Positions 26,535 to 35,346 of a DNA stretch of 64,000 nucleotides are shown here, piece by piece. Each line of letters starts with the position of its first letter. Position 1 is the first letter of the stretch. This stretch comes from Cryobacterium soli (GTDB taxonomy: Bacteria > Actinomycetota > Actinomycetes > Actinomycetales > Microbacteriaceae). The notes beneath the pieces are model-generated. The model searched no databases, was not told where the DNA came from, and was given only the letters and a program-made list of their open reading frames with translations. The DNA is taken from positions 3,968,001 through 4,032,000 of the forward strand of contig NZ_CP030033.1 of assembly GCF_003611035.1 (NCBI RefSeq), written 5' to 3'. Position numbers and translations under genes: made by a program.

Positions 26535-27319
26535 GCGATTACGACCTCGACATCCGCCGCGGCCAGGGCTGCGGCAAGTTTGGGGGAAGGGGGAGCATCG
26601 GTGATGAGCGCGTCGATGTCGCTCAGAGCAGCGAACCTGACCAGGGTCTCCTGATCGAGTTTTGAGGAGTCGGCGAGGGCGACGACGCGGCGGGCGGAAC
26701 GCACGATGGCCGTCTTCACGGCGGCCTCGACCGAGTCGGGGGTGCTGAAGCCGAAGTCGGCGGCCACACCGTTGGCGCCGACGAAGGCGATGTCGGGGCG
26801 CATAGCGTCGAGCTGCTGGGTGGTGCGGGTGCCCACTATGGCGCGGGTGAGGCCGCGCACCCGGCCGCCGAGGATCTGCAGCGAGATCGCCTCGTTGGCG
26901 GCGAGCTTGTAGGCGATGGGGAGGGCGTTGGTGATGACCAGGAGCTGGTCGCCGCCGTTGGCCGGCGTCCAGTCGAGCAGCCGGTCGGCCAGCAGCTCGG
27001 TCGTGGTGCCCGAGTCGAGGATGATCGACCCGGTGGTGCTCGCGGGGATCATGTCGAGGGCGGCGGCGGCGATGCGGGCCTTCTCGTCGTGGCGCTGGGT
27101 CTGGCGCTCTTCGAAGCTGGGCTCCGACATGCTCAGCCGGTCGATAGCGACGGCACCGCCGTGCACCCGGCGCAGGTGCCGGCTGAGCTCGAGCACCGAG
27201 AGGTCGCGGCGCACGGTCTCCGGCGTGATGTCGAAGCGGGCGGCGAGTTCGTTGACGGTGACCCGGCTCAAGTCGGACACCATCTCGGCGATCATCGACT
27301 GACGCTCTTCGGCGAACAT
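26531..27319 (-). CDS. fruR: DeoR-family regulator of the fructose operon
   Basis: 262 residues. The N-terminal HTH, TVNELAARFDITPETVRRDL, and a C-terminal sugar-phosphate sensor domain (GSIILDSGTTTELLADRL, then RRVVALADSSKLDQETL) are those of DeoR repressors. It is the first gene of the operon, overlapping fruK by 4 bases, so it is expected to repress its own operon until fructose 1-phosphate or a related ester appears. The symbol rests on position and family; the operator suggested upstream supports autoregulation. Confidence 0.9.
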   Translation of the reverse strand: MFAEERQSMIAEMVSDLSRVTVNELAARFDITPETVRRDLSVLELSRHLRRVHGGAVAIDRLSMSEPSFEERQTQRHDEKARIAAAALDMIPASTTGSIILDSGTTTELLADRLLDWTPANGGDQLLVITNALPIAYKLAANEAISLQILGGRVRGLTRAIVGTRTTQQLDAMRPDIAFVGANGVAADFGFSTPDSVEAAVKTAIVRSARRVVALADSSKLDQETLVRFAALSDIDALITDAPPSPKLAAALAAADVEVVIA

Positions 27320-27389
27320 CGGGCCTCCTCGACGGTGAGAACTCAGGTGAGCGTGGCCGGGGGGACGACGCCAAAAGTTGTTATGCCTG

Positions 27390-27419
27390 ACTTTAGACCC
27401 GTTTGTTTTTGAAAGTCAA
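27390..27419 (-). promoter_or_regulatory. Promoter of the fruR-fruK-fruA-ptsI-ptsH operon
   Basis: On the minus strand TTGACT (27419-27414) and TAAAGT (27395-27390) are 18 bases apart, a good sigma70-type pair in an AT-rich patch within GC-rich DNA. The predicted start gives a 5' leader of about 60 bases before fruR. Confidence 0.65.
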
Positions 27420-27439
27420 CCAAAACACAGACAAACAAA
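27402..27439. promoter_or_regulatory. Candidate FruR operator
   Basis: TTTGTTT (27402-27408) and AAACAAA (27433-27439) form an inverted repeat across the -35 region of the fru promoter. Repressor bound here would cover the promoter. It also abuts the start of the divergent gene at 27449, which may therefore be co-regulated. Confidence 0.45.
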
Positions 27440-27448
27440 GATCCCTGG

Positions 27449-28477
27449 ATGCGGGTCGACAGTTTCCGGGGCCTTTCCTGCGCCATTTCGGTGCGCTTCA
27501 GCTCGCATCTGGCCCTGACTTCGGAACGACGGGTGACCGAACGCACACCACTCCCGAACGGCTGGGCGGACCGTGCCTTTCGGGTTGGTGACGCCCGCGA
27601 GGCCGGAGTGAGTCGTTCCCGATTGCGCAGCGGCGACCTCGACCGCCCCTTCTGGGGCATCCGTACCCCGGCGCTGCCCTCGCCGGACGAACCGGGCGGT
27701 CAGGTTGGCGGTGTCACGCAGTTGGAGAGGCTCTGCACGGCGCTCCTGGTGCGGATGCCTCCCGACGCTTTCTTCACCCACGGCACGGCCGCTCTCCTGC
27801 TCCGCCTGCCCGTGCCATCCCGGTTTGCGCGAGTGCGTCCGGTTCATGTCGGTGTCCCTGCCCCGGCTCCGGCCATGGACAGGCGCGATGTCGTCGGCCA
27901 CAGTCTGCGCATCGATCCGGACGATCTCGTCGACCGCGGTCCACTGCGTCTCACCGGTCCGGCGCGCACCTGGCTGGATCTCGCGGCGCTGCTCACCCTG
28001 GCGGAACTGGTGGCCGTCGGTGACCACCTGTTGTACTGGGAGTCTCCGATTCTCACCCGGGGTGAGCTCGCCGATGCGCTGGCGCGTTACCCCGGCCGCA
28101 GGGGCCTGGCCCGGGCCCGGGCCGCCCTGCCGCTGCTGCGCACCCGCTCGGAGTCGCCGCGCGAGTCGGTGCTCCGCGTCATCATCGTGCTCGCCGGCCT
28201 GCCCGAACCCGAGTGCAACTACCGGGCGTTCGACCCCCAGGGCCGGTTCCTGGCCCGCGGCGACCTCGTCTACCCCGACTACAAGCTGTTCCTCGAGTAC
28301 CAGGGCGACCACCACCGCACCGATCGGGCGCAGTGGCGCTCCGACATCCGCCGCATCGGCCGCCTCGAAGACAACGGCTGGCAGGTGCTGCAGTTCACCG
28401 ACGACGACCTGCACGACCCGGCGGCCCTGGTGGCGCGCATCGCCCGTCGGTTGCGGGACCGCGGGTGGGCCCCATGA
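27449..28477 (+). CDS. AbiEi-like protein with C-terminal DUF559/Vsr-like nuclease fold
   Basis: 342 residues from the ATG at 27449; a GTG at 27533 (28 residues later) is a serious alternative because the first ATG sits only 10 bases from the fru operator and has a poor ribosome site. AREAGVSRSRLRSGDLDRPF followed by WGIR matches the small winged-helix start of AbiEi-type antitoxin-like proteins. The C-terminus, YPDYKLFLEYQGDHHRTD then WRSDIRRIGRLEDNGWQVLQ, is the DUF559/very-short-patch-repair endonuclease-like fold (acidic residues, Q/E and His). Such proteins are widespread in actinobacteria without a known role; no toxin gene is next to it. Confidence 0.72.
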   Translation: MRVDSFRGLSCAISVRFSSHLALTSERRVTERTPLPNGWADRAFRVGDAREAGVSRSRLRSGDLDRPFWGIRTPALPSPDEPGGQVGGVTQLERLCTALLVRMPPDAFFTHGTAALLLRLPVPSRFARVRPVHVGVPAPAPAMDRRDVVGHSLRIDPDDLVDRGPLRLTGPARTWLDLAALLTLAELVAVGDHLLYWESPILTRGELADALARYPGRRGLARARAALPLLRTRSESPRESVLRVIIVLAGLPEPECNYRAFDPQGRFLARGDLVYPDYKLFLEYQGDHHRTDRAQWRSDIRRIGRLEDNGWQVLQFTDDDLHDPAALVARIARRLRDRGWAP

Positions 28478-28497
28478 CGGCTCTACTCGTGACGCTT

Positions 28498-29235
28498 CTA
28501 CTCGTAGTGCGAGAGTCCGCTCAGCTCGCCACCGTCGGTGAGGAACTCGGCACCGGTGGAGAAGCTCGACTCGTCGCTGGCCAGGAACAGCACCAGGTTC
28601 GCCACCTCCACGGGCTCGCCCACCCGGTGCAGCGCCACATGCTTCTGCGGGAGGTCGAGTCCCTCGGTCATAGGCGTGGCGATGGCGCCAGGGTGCACCG
28701 AGTTCACCCGTACGTTGTACCTGCCCAGATCCAGCGCCACGGCCTTGGTCAGCCCGCGCACCCCGAACTTGGCCGCGACGTAGCCGGGCAGGGCCTCGTA
28801 GCCCTGCAGCCCGGCGGTCGACGAGACGTTGATGATCGACCCCGCCGACGAGCGGATGATCGCGGGAACGGCGGCCTTGATGCCGAGGAACACTCCGGTG
28901 AGGTTGACCGCGATGATGCTGTTCCAAGCCTCGAGGGTGTACTCCTCGATCGAGCCGAAGTTCACGATGCCGGCGTTGTTGACCAACACGTCGAGGCCGC
29001 CGAATTCGGACACGGCCGCCGCGACGGCGTTGTCCCAGTGCTGCGCGCGCGTGACGTCCAGGTGTACGAACCGGCAGGCGTCGCCGAGGTCGGCCACGAG
29101 GGCCGCGCCGTCCTCGTCGAGCACATCGCCCACAACCACCCGCGCGCCCTCCTCCACGAGGCGCCGGGTCATGGCGGCGCCGAGCCCCCGTGCTCCGCCA
29201 CTGATGAGTGCGACCTTTCCGCTGACACGTGCCAT
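28498..29235 (-). CDS. Short-chain dehydrogenase/reductase
   Basis: 245 residues from the ATG at 29235, preceded by AGGGAGGA. Classical SDR features: VALISGGARGLGAAM (nucleotide loop), NNAGIVNFG, the serine of INVSSTAG, and YVAAKFGVRGLTKAVAL with catalytic Tyr and Lys. The sequence fits the 3-alpha/20-beta-hydroxysteroid dehydrogenase-like group, which oxidises or reduces secondary alcohols/ketones using NAD(H); the real substrate is unknown. Tandem repeats just upstream (29256-29283) may be operators. It is divergent from sbcD. Confidence 0.9.
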   Translation of the reverse strand: MARVSGKVALISGGARGLGAAMTRRLVEEGARVVVGDVLDEDGAALVADLGDACRFVHLDVTRAQHWDNAVAAAVSEFGGLDVLVNNAGIVNFGSIEEYTLEAWNSIIAVNLTGVFLGIKAAVPAIIRSSAGSIINVSSTAGLQGYEALPGYVAAKFGVRGLTKAVALDLGRYNVRVNSVHPGAIATPMTEGLDLPQKHVALHRVGEPVEVANLVLFLASDESSFSTGAEFLTDGGELSGLSHYE

Positions 29236-29255
29236 GGCGCATCCTCCCTGTTCTC

Positions 29256-29283
29256 TCGGTACTGTTCTGTCGGTACCGTCCTG
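29256..29283. promoter_or_regulatory. Two tandem 14-base repeats upstream of the SDR gene
   Basis: TCGGTACTGTTCTG (29256-29269) is followed directly by TCGGTACCGTCCTG (29270-29283), 12 of 14 bases identical; the second contains the palindrome CGGTACCG. They lie 21 bases upstream of the SDR start and could be binding sites for an unidentified regulator. Confidence 0.45.
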
Positions 29284-29365
29284 TTGCCGGGCAATGTACA
29301 CGCGTCATGGGCCACCCCGCCGTGCCGGACGGGCCGTGTCGGTGGCCGACGGTAGCGTGGAAGAC

Positions 29366-30535
29366 ATGAAGATCCTGCACACGAGTGACTGGCACATCGG
29401 GCGCACCTTCCACACACACCAGACGCTCGACCACCTGCGCGTCGTGCTCGACGCCCTCGTCGACATCGTGCGCGACCGACACGTCGATGTGGTCGCGGTC
29501 GCCGGCGACATCTTCGACTCGGCGATGCCCTCGGCCGACAGCTACGCCCTGCTGGGCGGCACCCTGGCCAAGCTGCACGCCACCGGGGCCCGCGTCGTGA
29601 TGACCAGCGGCAACCACGACTCCGCCACGCGCCTGGGCTTCCAGTCGGAGTGGACCGCGCTGGCCGGCATCCACGTGGTCACCCGTTTCGACCAATACCG
29701 CACACCCGTCAGCATCGACGACGAACACGGTCCGGTGCACTTCTACGGCATTCCGTTCCTCGAGCCGGCGCTGGTGCGCCACCACTACCCCGACGAACTC
29801 CTCAAGACCCACGAGCAGGTGCTGGGGCTGGCCATGCGGCAGGTTCGCGCCGACCTGGCCGAGCGGGGCGGCCGCTCCGTGGTGCTCTCGCACTGCTTCG
29901 CCGCCGGTGTGTCGGCGAGCGACGTGGAGCGCGACATCAGCGCCGGCGGCCTCGACCTGGTGCCGGCCGCGGTCTTCGACGGCCCCGACTATGTGGCTCT
30001 CGGCCACATCCATGGCCGCGCCCGCATCACCGACCGGGTGCGGTATTCGGGCGCCCCGCTGCACTACTCCTTCGCCGAGGCCGACAAGCCCCGCGGCGGC
30101 TGGCTCGTCGACCTCGACGAGACCGGCCTGGCCGAGGTGGAATGGGTGGACCTGCCGGTGCCCCGCCGCCTGACCGTGCTCACCGGCGACCTCGAGGACC
30201 TTGTCACCGACGACACCTTCGCAGCCGCCGAGCAGGACTGGGTCGCCGCGGTGCTCACCGACCGGGTGCGTCCCCTCGACGGCATGCGCACACTGCAGAA
30301 GCGGTTCCCCTACTGCGTCACGCTCGAGCACCGGCCCACGGTGCAGGTGGCGGCGGATGCGTCGAGCTACGCCGCGCGCGTGCACCGGAAGAGCGACCGG
30401 GACATCGTGGACGGGTTCCTGGAGTTCGTGCGGAACGGGGTGGGCCTGACCGAGTTCGAGCACGACCTCGTCGCCGACGTGCTGGCCGAGACCGCGCGCA
30501 CCGAGACGGCGCGCGCGGACATGGCGTCCTCGTGA
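29366..30535 (+). CDS. sbcD: Exonuclease SbcCD, nuclease subunit D
   Basis: 389 residues from the ATG at 29366; a longer frame upstream crosses the divergent promoter region. Metallophosphoesterase motifs are all present: ILHTSDWHIGR (Asp, His), VAGDIFDSA, MTSGNHDSATRLGF, VLSHCFAAG and ALGHIHGRARI. These bind two Mn ions for double-strand exonuclease and hairpin-opening activity. The C-terminal cap region follows. The stop overlaps the sbcC GTG start (GTGA), so the two subunits are made in step. Confidence 0.95.
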   Translation: MKILHTSDWHIGRTFHTHQTLDHLRVVLDALVDIVRDRHVDVVAVAGDIFDSAMPSADSYALLGGTLAKLHATGARVVMTSGNHDSATRLGFQSEWTALAGIHVVTRFDQYRTPVSIDDEHGPVHFYGIPFLEPALVRHHYPDELLKTHEQVLGLAMRQVRADLAERGGRSVVLSHCFAAGVSASDVERDISAGGLDLVPAAVFDGPDYVALGHIHGRARITDRVRYSGAPLHYSFAEADKPRGGWLVDLDETGLAEVEWVDLPVPRRLTVLTGDLEDLVTDDTFAAAEQDWVAAVLTDRVRPLDGMRTLQKRFPYCVTLEHRPTVQVAADASSYAARVHRKSDRDIVDGFLEFVRNGVGLTEFEHDLVADVLAETARTETARADMASS

Positions 30536-33500
30536 AGATCACCGGGCTGCGCCTGGCCGGGTTCGGCCCGTACAAGAACGAGCAACACGTGGACTTCACC
30601 ACGTTCGACGCCGACGGCATCTTCCTCATCACCGGCAAGACCGGAGCGGGCAAGTCGAGCATCCTCGACGCCATCTGCTTCGCCCTCTACGGGTCGGTTC
30701 CCCGCTTCGACGGCAGCGAACTGCGCCTGCGCAGCGACCACTGCGACCCCGACGACCCCAGCTTCGTGGAGGTCGAGTTCACCCTCGGCGCCCAGACCTA
30801 TCGGCTCTACCGCACCCCGGCCTACGACAAGCCCAAGAAGCGCGGCACGGGCACCACGCCGGCCAAACCAGAGGCCCGTCTCGAGCGGCTCGGCGCCGAC
30901 GGCTGGGAGGGCCTGGCGGCCAAGCCCGTGGACGTCGCCCAGGAGCTCGACCTGATCCTGCCGCTTCGGAAGGATCAGTTCCTGCAGGTGATCCTGCTCG
31001 CGCAGAACCGGTTCCAGCGGTTCCTGCTGGCCAAGACCGACGACCGGCTGACGGTGCTCCGCACCCTGTTCGGCACGCTGCGGTTCCAACAGCTCGAGGC
31101 CGTGCTCATCTCGCGCCGCAAGGTGCTCGACGACGACCTGGCCGCCGTGAACCGCGACATCGCCGCCCTCGTGGAGTCCGCGCTGCGCCAGCTCCACCGG
31201 GCGGACGACGCTGAGGTTGACGCCGATGACGCCGATGACGCCGATGACGCCGCTGATCTGTCCGGCCCCGATCGGCCCGACCTGGACTGGTTCCTGGCCG
31301 GACTGCATTCTGTGGAGACCCGCCTCGCAGCGGCGACCCGGCGCGCCGAGACCGCCGCCGCCGCGCTGGCGACAGCCACGCTCGACTGCGCGGACGCCGA
31401 GGACCGCCGCCGCCGCCAGGACCGCCGGGACACGGCCGAGCGCACCCTGGCTGCCCTCGAGGAACGCGCCGGCGAGATCGCCGCCGTGCGCGAGACCCTG
31501 CGCCTGGCCGAGCGGGCCGCCCGCGTCTGGCCGCAGGTGCGCGCCCTGGCGGATACGCGGGAGCAGGTCACCGCGGCCGACGGTATCGAGGCCACAGCAC
31601 GGGCGGCGTGGCGGCGACTGCTCGCGGAAGCTGATGGCGATGGCGATGGGGATGCCGATGCAGCAGCCCTGACTCTGGTGATCGACGACAGGCTCCGCCA
31701 GCTCGGCGGCCTGGCCGACGTACTCGCCGACGAGGTTCGGCTGCCGCAGCTCGAAGCGCAGATCAGCGCCCTCGAGCAGCAGGCGGCCGAGCAGTCCGAA
31801 GCCCTCGAGCAGGCCCGGTTGTCACTCCTGGCCCTGCCGGAACGCATCGTGGCCGCCACCGACGCCCTCGCCGTGGCCAGCCTCGGCGGCGCCCAGGCCG
31901 CCACCGCGGAGGCCGCCGTGGCGCGCGCGAAGGAGGCACTCGCCGCGGCCGAGGACATGCAAAGGCTCGACACCGAGCTCGTGGGCGTGCACCGGGCCGA
32001 GCGTGAAGCCGTGGCGGCGAACACGGCCGCCGCCCAGGCCTACCAGGACCTCGTCGACCGCCGGCTGGGCGGCTTCGCCGTCGAGCTGGCCGCCGGACTC
32101 GTCGACGGCGAACCGTGCACGGTCTGCGGATCGACGGAACACCCCGCGCCGAAGCCGCAAGAGACCGAGCCGGTCACCGAGGCCGACCTGGCCGCCGCCC
32201 GGCGCCTGATGACCCAGCGCCAGGCCGCCGTCGACGACGCCCGCACAGCCTCCCAGACCGTGGCGACCCTGCTCACCGAGGCGCAGACGCGCGCCGGAAC
32301 CCGCGACTCCGACGACCTCGACGGTGCGCTCCGCACCGCGCAGGAGGCCTTGGCCACGGCCGCCGGCCACCGCGACCGTATCCGGGGACTCGAGGCCGAA
32401 CTCGCCCGGCTCCGTGCCGACCAGGACGAGGCCCAGTCCGCCCTGGCCCCGCTGCAGCTGGCGCGGGACGAGACCACGGTGCACCTGGCCGGGCAGCGCA
32501 GCGAGCGGGACGGCCTGGCCGCCCGGGTGCGCCTGCACCGGGCCGGCTTCGACAGCGTCACCGACAGGTCCGATCGGCTGCAGGCCGAACTCGACGCCGC
32601 CCGGGCGCTGGCCGACGCCCTGGCCGCCGCCGCCACGGCCCGCGGCGCCGAACGAGCCGCCACCGACGCCCTGGGCCGCCAGCTCGGCGAGGAGGGCTTC
32701 ACCGATGAGGCCGAGGCCCTGGCCGCGCGCCTGGCACCCGCAGCCATCGAGCGGCACGAGCGCAGCATCCGGGCCTACGACGACGAGCTCGCCGCCACCC
32801 GCGGTGTGCTCGCCGAACCCGATCTCGCCGGGCTGCCCGACGACCCCATCGACCTGGAGCCGTTGCGGAACGTCCGGGACGCAGCCGCCGTCGCGCGCGA
32901 CGAGGCCCTGACCCGGCGCGAGTCGCTGCGGGAGCGCCGCACGGCGCTCACCGTTCTGGTGGCGGATGCGCGCGCCCGCCTAAAGAGGGCCGCCGACCTG
33001 CTGGCCACGCAGGCGCAGGTGCGCCAGCTCGCGGCCGTGGTGCACGGCGACGACCCCAACACCAAGCGCATGAAGCTCGAGACCTACGTGCTCGCGGCCC
33101 AGCTCGAAGAGATCATCGCGGCAGCCAATAACCGGCTACGCACCATGACCGGCGGCCGCTACGCCCTCGAGCACGACGACGCCCTGCAGTACCGCGGCAG
33201 CCAGGCCGGGCTGGGCCTGGCGATCCGCGACGAACACACCGGACGCGCGCGGGCCACGCACTCCCTGTCCGGCGGCGAGACCTTCCTGGCCTCGCTCGCC
33301 TTGGCCCTCGGACTGGCCGAGGTGGTCTCCAACCAGGCCGGCGGCATCACCCTGGACACCCTCTTCGTGGACGAAGGATTCGGCTCCCTCGACGCCGAAA
33401 CGCTCGAGACGGCCATGAGCACCCTCGACAGCCTGCGGGCCGGCGGGCGCACGATCGGCCTGATCAGCCACGTCGAGTCGATGAAGGAGCAGATCCCGGC

Positions 33501-33570
33501 GAAGCTGCAGATCCGGGTGACACCCCAGGGCTACAGCGAGATCGACAGGACCTCCGTGGCTCTGTCATAG
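30532..33570 (+). CDS. sbcC: Exonuclease SbcCD, SMC-like ATPase subunit C
   Basis: 1012 residues from a GTG overlapping the sbcD stop. FLITGKTGAGKSSILDAICF (Walker A) near residue 32 and THSLSGGETFLASLALALGL (signature) with TLFVDEGFGSLDAET (Walker B) near the end form the split ATPase head. Between them are two long coiled-coil arms, alanine/arginine/glutamate-rich, meeting at a zinc hook with GEPCTVCGSTEHP near 525. SbcCD removes hairpins and protein-blocked DNA ends. Two simple-sequence tracts coding for acidic residues interrupt the first arm. Confidence 0.95.
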   Translation: MKITGLRLAGFGPYKNEQHVDFTTFDADGIFLITGKTGAGKSSILDAICFALYGSVPRFDGSELRLRSDHCDPDDPSFVEVEFTLGAQTYRLYRTPAYDKPKKRGTGTTPAKPEARLERLGADGWEGLAAKPVDVAQELDLILPLRKDQFLQVILLAQNRFQRFLLAKTDDRLTVLRTLFGTLRFQQLEAVLISRRKVLDDDLAAVNRDIAALVESALRQLHRADDAEVDADDADDADDAADLSGPDRPDLDWFLAGLHSVETRLAAATRRAETAAAALATATLDCADAEDRRRRQDRRDTAERTLAALEERAGEIAAVRETLRLAERAARVWPQVRALADTREQVTAADGIEATARAAWRRLLAEADGDGDGDADAAALTLVIDDRLRQLGGLADVLADEVRLPQLEAQISALEQQAAEQSEALEQARLSLLALPERIVAATDALAVASLGGAQAATAEAAVARAKEALAAAEDMQRLDTELVGVHRAEREAVAANTAAAQAYQDLVDRRLGGFAVELAAGLVDGEPCTVCGSTEHPAPKPQETEPVTEADLAAARRLMTQRQAAVDDARTASQTVATLLTEAQTRAGTRDSDDLDGALRTAQEALATAAGHRDRIRGLEAELARLRADQDEAQSALAPLQLARDETTVHLAGQRSERDGLAARVRLHRAGFDSVTDRSDRLQAELDAARALADALAAAATARGAERAATDALGRQLGEEGFTDEAEALAARLAPAAIERHERSIRAYDDELAATRGVLAEPDLAGLPDDPIDLEPLRNVRDAAAVARDEALTRRESLRERRTALTVLVADARARLKRAADLLATQAQVRQLAAVVHGDDPNTKRMKLETYVLAAQLEEIIAAANNRLRTMTGGRYALEHDDALQYRGSQAGLGLAIRDEHTGRARATHSLSGGETFLASLALALGLAEVVSNQAGGITLDTLFVDEGFGSLDAETLETAMSTLDSLRAGGRTIGLISHVESMKEQIPAKLQIRVTPQGYSEIDRTSVALS
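31216..31251 (+). repeat. 9-base tandem repeat inside sbcC
   Basis: GATGACGCC occurs three times in perfect tandem (31225-31251), with a one-base variant just before (31216-31224). It codes for a repeated Asp-Asp-Ala run in the first coiled-coil arm, where copy-number change would stay in frame. Confidence 0.75.
31633..31662 (+). repeat. 6-base tandem tract inside sbcC
   Basis: Five consecutive GATGNN hexamers (GATGGC twice, then GATGGG, GATGCC, GATGCA) code for alternating Asp-Gly/Ala. It is a second acidic low-complexity patch in the same coiled-coil arm. Confidence 0.65.
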
Positions 33571-33645
33571 CTCCTCCATAGCTTCGACGGCTTGTCTGAT
33601 TCCAGACGCGAACGGTTCCCGGTCGCCCCAGGAAAGGACACAGTC

Positions 33646-34941
33646 ATGAGCGAGCCCGGCACGGCACCCGAGAACCACGCGGCAACCGAGACCCACCCGG
33701 CACCCGAGACCCACCACCGTCCGCGGTGGCGCACCGGCGACATCGTCGCCATGGGGCTGGCCGCGGCCCTCGTCGTGGGCGCCACGGGAACCGGCCTCTA
33801 CTCTGCCGCGCGCGCGATCGAGCGCACCGCGGCCGCAGCCGAGACGACCACCCGGTCGGAGACCACCGCCACCACCCAGGACCCCACCGCTCAGGTCTAC
33901 GGAGGCCAGGGGTACGGAGGTCAGGGTTACGAGGGCCAGGGCTACGGCGCCCCGTCGGGACGCTCCGGCGGGGGAGGATCCGCCACTCTCGACACCACCA
34001 CGGCCACGGCCGCGCAGTCCGTGGGCGTCGTCGTCATCGACACGGTACTCGGCTACGAGAGCTCCGAGGCCGCCGGCACGGGGCTCATCCTCACCTCCGA
34101 CGGCCGCATCCTCACCAACAACCACGTCGTGGAGGGCGCCACCAGCATCACCGTCACCGTGGTCTCCACGGGCACCGACTACACCGCGGAGGTGGTCGGC
34201 ACCGACGCCACCGAAGACATCGCCGTGCTCGAACTCGTCGGCGCAAGCGGCCTCGCCACGGCCGACCTCGACACCACCGGCGAGGTCGCCGTCGGCGACG
34301 CGGTCACGGGAGTGGGCAACGCCGGCGGCACCGGATCCCTCACGGCCGCCGCGGGAACCGTGCTCAGCCTCGAACAGTCCATCACCGCACAGGACTCCGA
34401 CGGCACCAACGCCGAAGACCTCACCGGCCTCATCGAGGTGGATGCCGACATCGAGTCGGGCGAATCCGGCGGGCCGCTCTACGACGCCGACGGCGAGGTG
34501 GTCGGCATCGACACCGCCGCCTCCTCGGGCAGCACCACCATCACCGGCTACGCCATCCCGATCGAGGACGCCCTCGAGATCGTTGACGCCATCGACGCCG
34601 CTGTGGCCAGCGGGGTCGACACCGACAGCATCACCGTCGGCTACCCGGCCTTCCTCGGCATCGGCCTGAGCTCGGCCACCTCCACCAGGACAACCACCGC
34701 CACCGCCACAGCAGGAGCAGGCGTCGCGGGCGTCATCGCCGACACCCCGGCCGCCACGATCGGCCTCGCCGCCGGCGACACCATCACGGCCGTCGACGGG
34801 ACCGCCGTCGCCACGGCCACGGCACTGTCCGAGCTGCTCGCCGCCCACAGCCCGGGCGACACCGTGACCATCGATTGGGTGGATGCCTCGGGCACCACGC
34901 ACAGCGCCGCCGCCACGCTCATCGCCGGCCCGGCGGCCTGA
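33646..34941 (+). CDS. Membrane-anchored trypsin-like serine protease with PDZ domain (HtrA/DegP type)
   Basis: 431 residues from the ATG at 33646, which has AGGAAAGG upstream; an earlier ATG at 33592 lacks this. A cytoplasmic tail of about 35 residues precedes one membrane segment (DIVAMGLAAALVVGATGTGL), then a Gly/Gln/Tyr-rich linker. The protease has ILTNNHVVEGA (His), TEDIAVLEL (Asp) and IESGESGGPLYD (Ser). A PDZ domain ends the chain (GVIADTPAATIGLAAGDTIT). It should act outside the membrane in protein quality control. The gene is monocistronic or joined with DUF2834 downstream. Confidence 0.93.
   Translation: MSEPGTAPENHAATETHPAPETHHRPRWRTGDIVAMGLAAALVVGATGTGLYSAARAIERTAAAAETTTRSETTATTQDPTAQVYGGQGYGGQGYEGQGYGAPSGRSGGGGSATLDTTTATAAQSVGVVVIDTVLGYESSEAAGTGLILTSDGRILTNNHVVEGATSITVTVVSTGTDYTAEVVGTDATEDIAVLELVGASGLATADLDTTGEVAVGDAVTGVGNAGGTGSLTAAAGTVLSLEQSITAQDSDGTNAEDLTGLIEVDADIESGESGGPLYDADGEVVGIDTAASSGSTTITGYAIPIEDALEIVDAIDAAVASGVDTDSITVGYPAFLGIGLSSATSTRTTTATATAGAGVAGVIADTPAATIGLAAGDTITAVDGTAVATATALSELLAAHSPGDTVTIDWVDASGTTHSAAATLIAGPAA
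33901..33945 (+). repeat. 15-base tandem repeat in the protease linker
   Basis: Three tandem 15-base units code for GGQGY, GGQGY and EGQGY between the membrane helix and the protease domain. The DNA copies differ at third positions, so the repeat is old and kept at protein level. Confidence 0.7.
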
Positions 34942-34965
34942 CCCAGATCGCGGCACACTGGGTTC

Positions 34966-35343
34966 ATGACCAGCCCACACACAGAACCCGCAGCCCAGCC
35001 CACAGCCCGACCAGCCAGCGCCGGCTGGACCACCCTCGTCTTCGTCTACCTGGCCCTGGCCGTCGTCGGGTTGATCGGCACCTGGACCTGGAACATCCAG
35101 GCCATCGTGCAGGCCAGCGACTTCATCGGCGACTGGACCATGAGCGGACCGGCCGTCTCGTCGCTCACCACGGATCTGCTGGTCACGGCCATCGCCGGCA
35201 GCATCCTGATCATCGTCGAGGCGCGTCGCCTGGGCATGCGGGCAGGCTGGGCCTACGTCCTGCTCGGCCTGGTGACGGCCTTCGCCTTCGTCTTCCCGCT
35301 GTTCCTCGCGCTGAGGGAGCGCCGGCTGGTGCTCAGCCGGTAG
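34966..35343 (+). CDS. DUF2834 membrane protein
   Basis: 125 residues with three membrane segments. LGMRAGWAYVLLGLVTAFAF and then VFPLFLALRERRL, together with TTDLLVTAIAGSILIIVEAR, are the DUF2834 pattern, a small integral membrane family of unknown function. It follows the serine protease after 24 bases on the same strand and may share its transcript; nothing ties the functions together. Confidence 0.85.
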   Translation: MTSPHTEPAAQPTARPASAGWTTLVFVYLALAVVGLIGTWTWNIQAIVQASDFIGDWTMSGPAVSSLTTDLLVTAIAGSILIIVEARRLGMRAGWAYVLLGLVTAFAFVFPLFLALRERRLVLSR

Positions 35344-35346
35344 CCC

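Noticed and set aside
27402..27439. CRISPR-like repeat
   Set aside because: Only one inverted pair of 7 bases in a promoter; no regularly spaced units and no cas genes.
33901..33945. Recent tandem duplication in the protease gene
   Set aside because: The copies differ at many third codon positions, so the repeat is kept by selection on the protein rather than recently formed.
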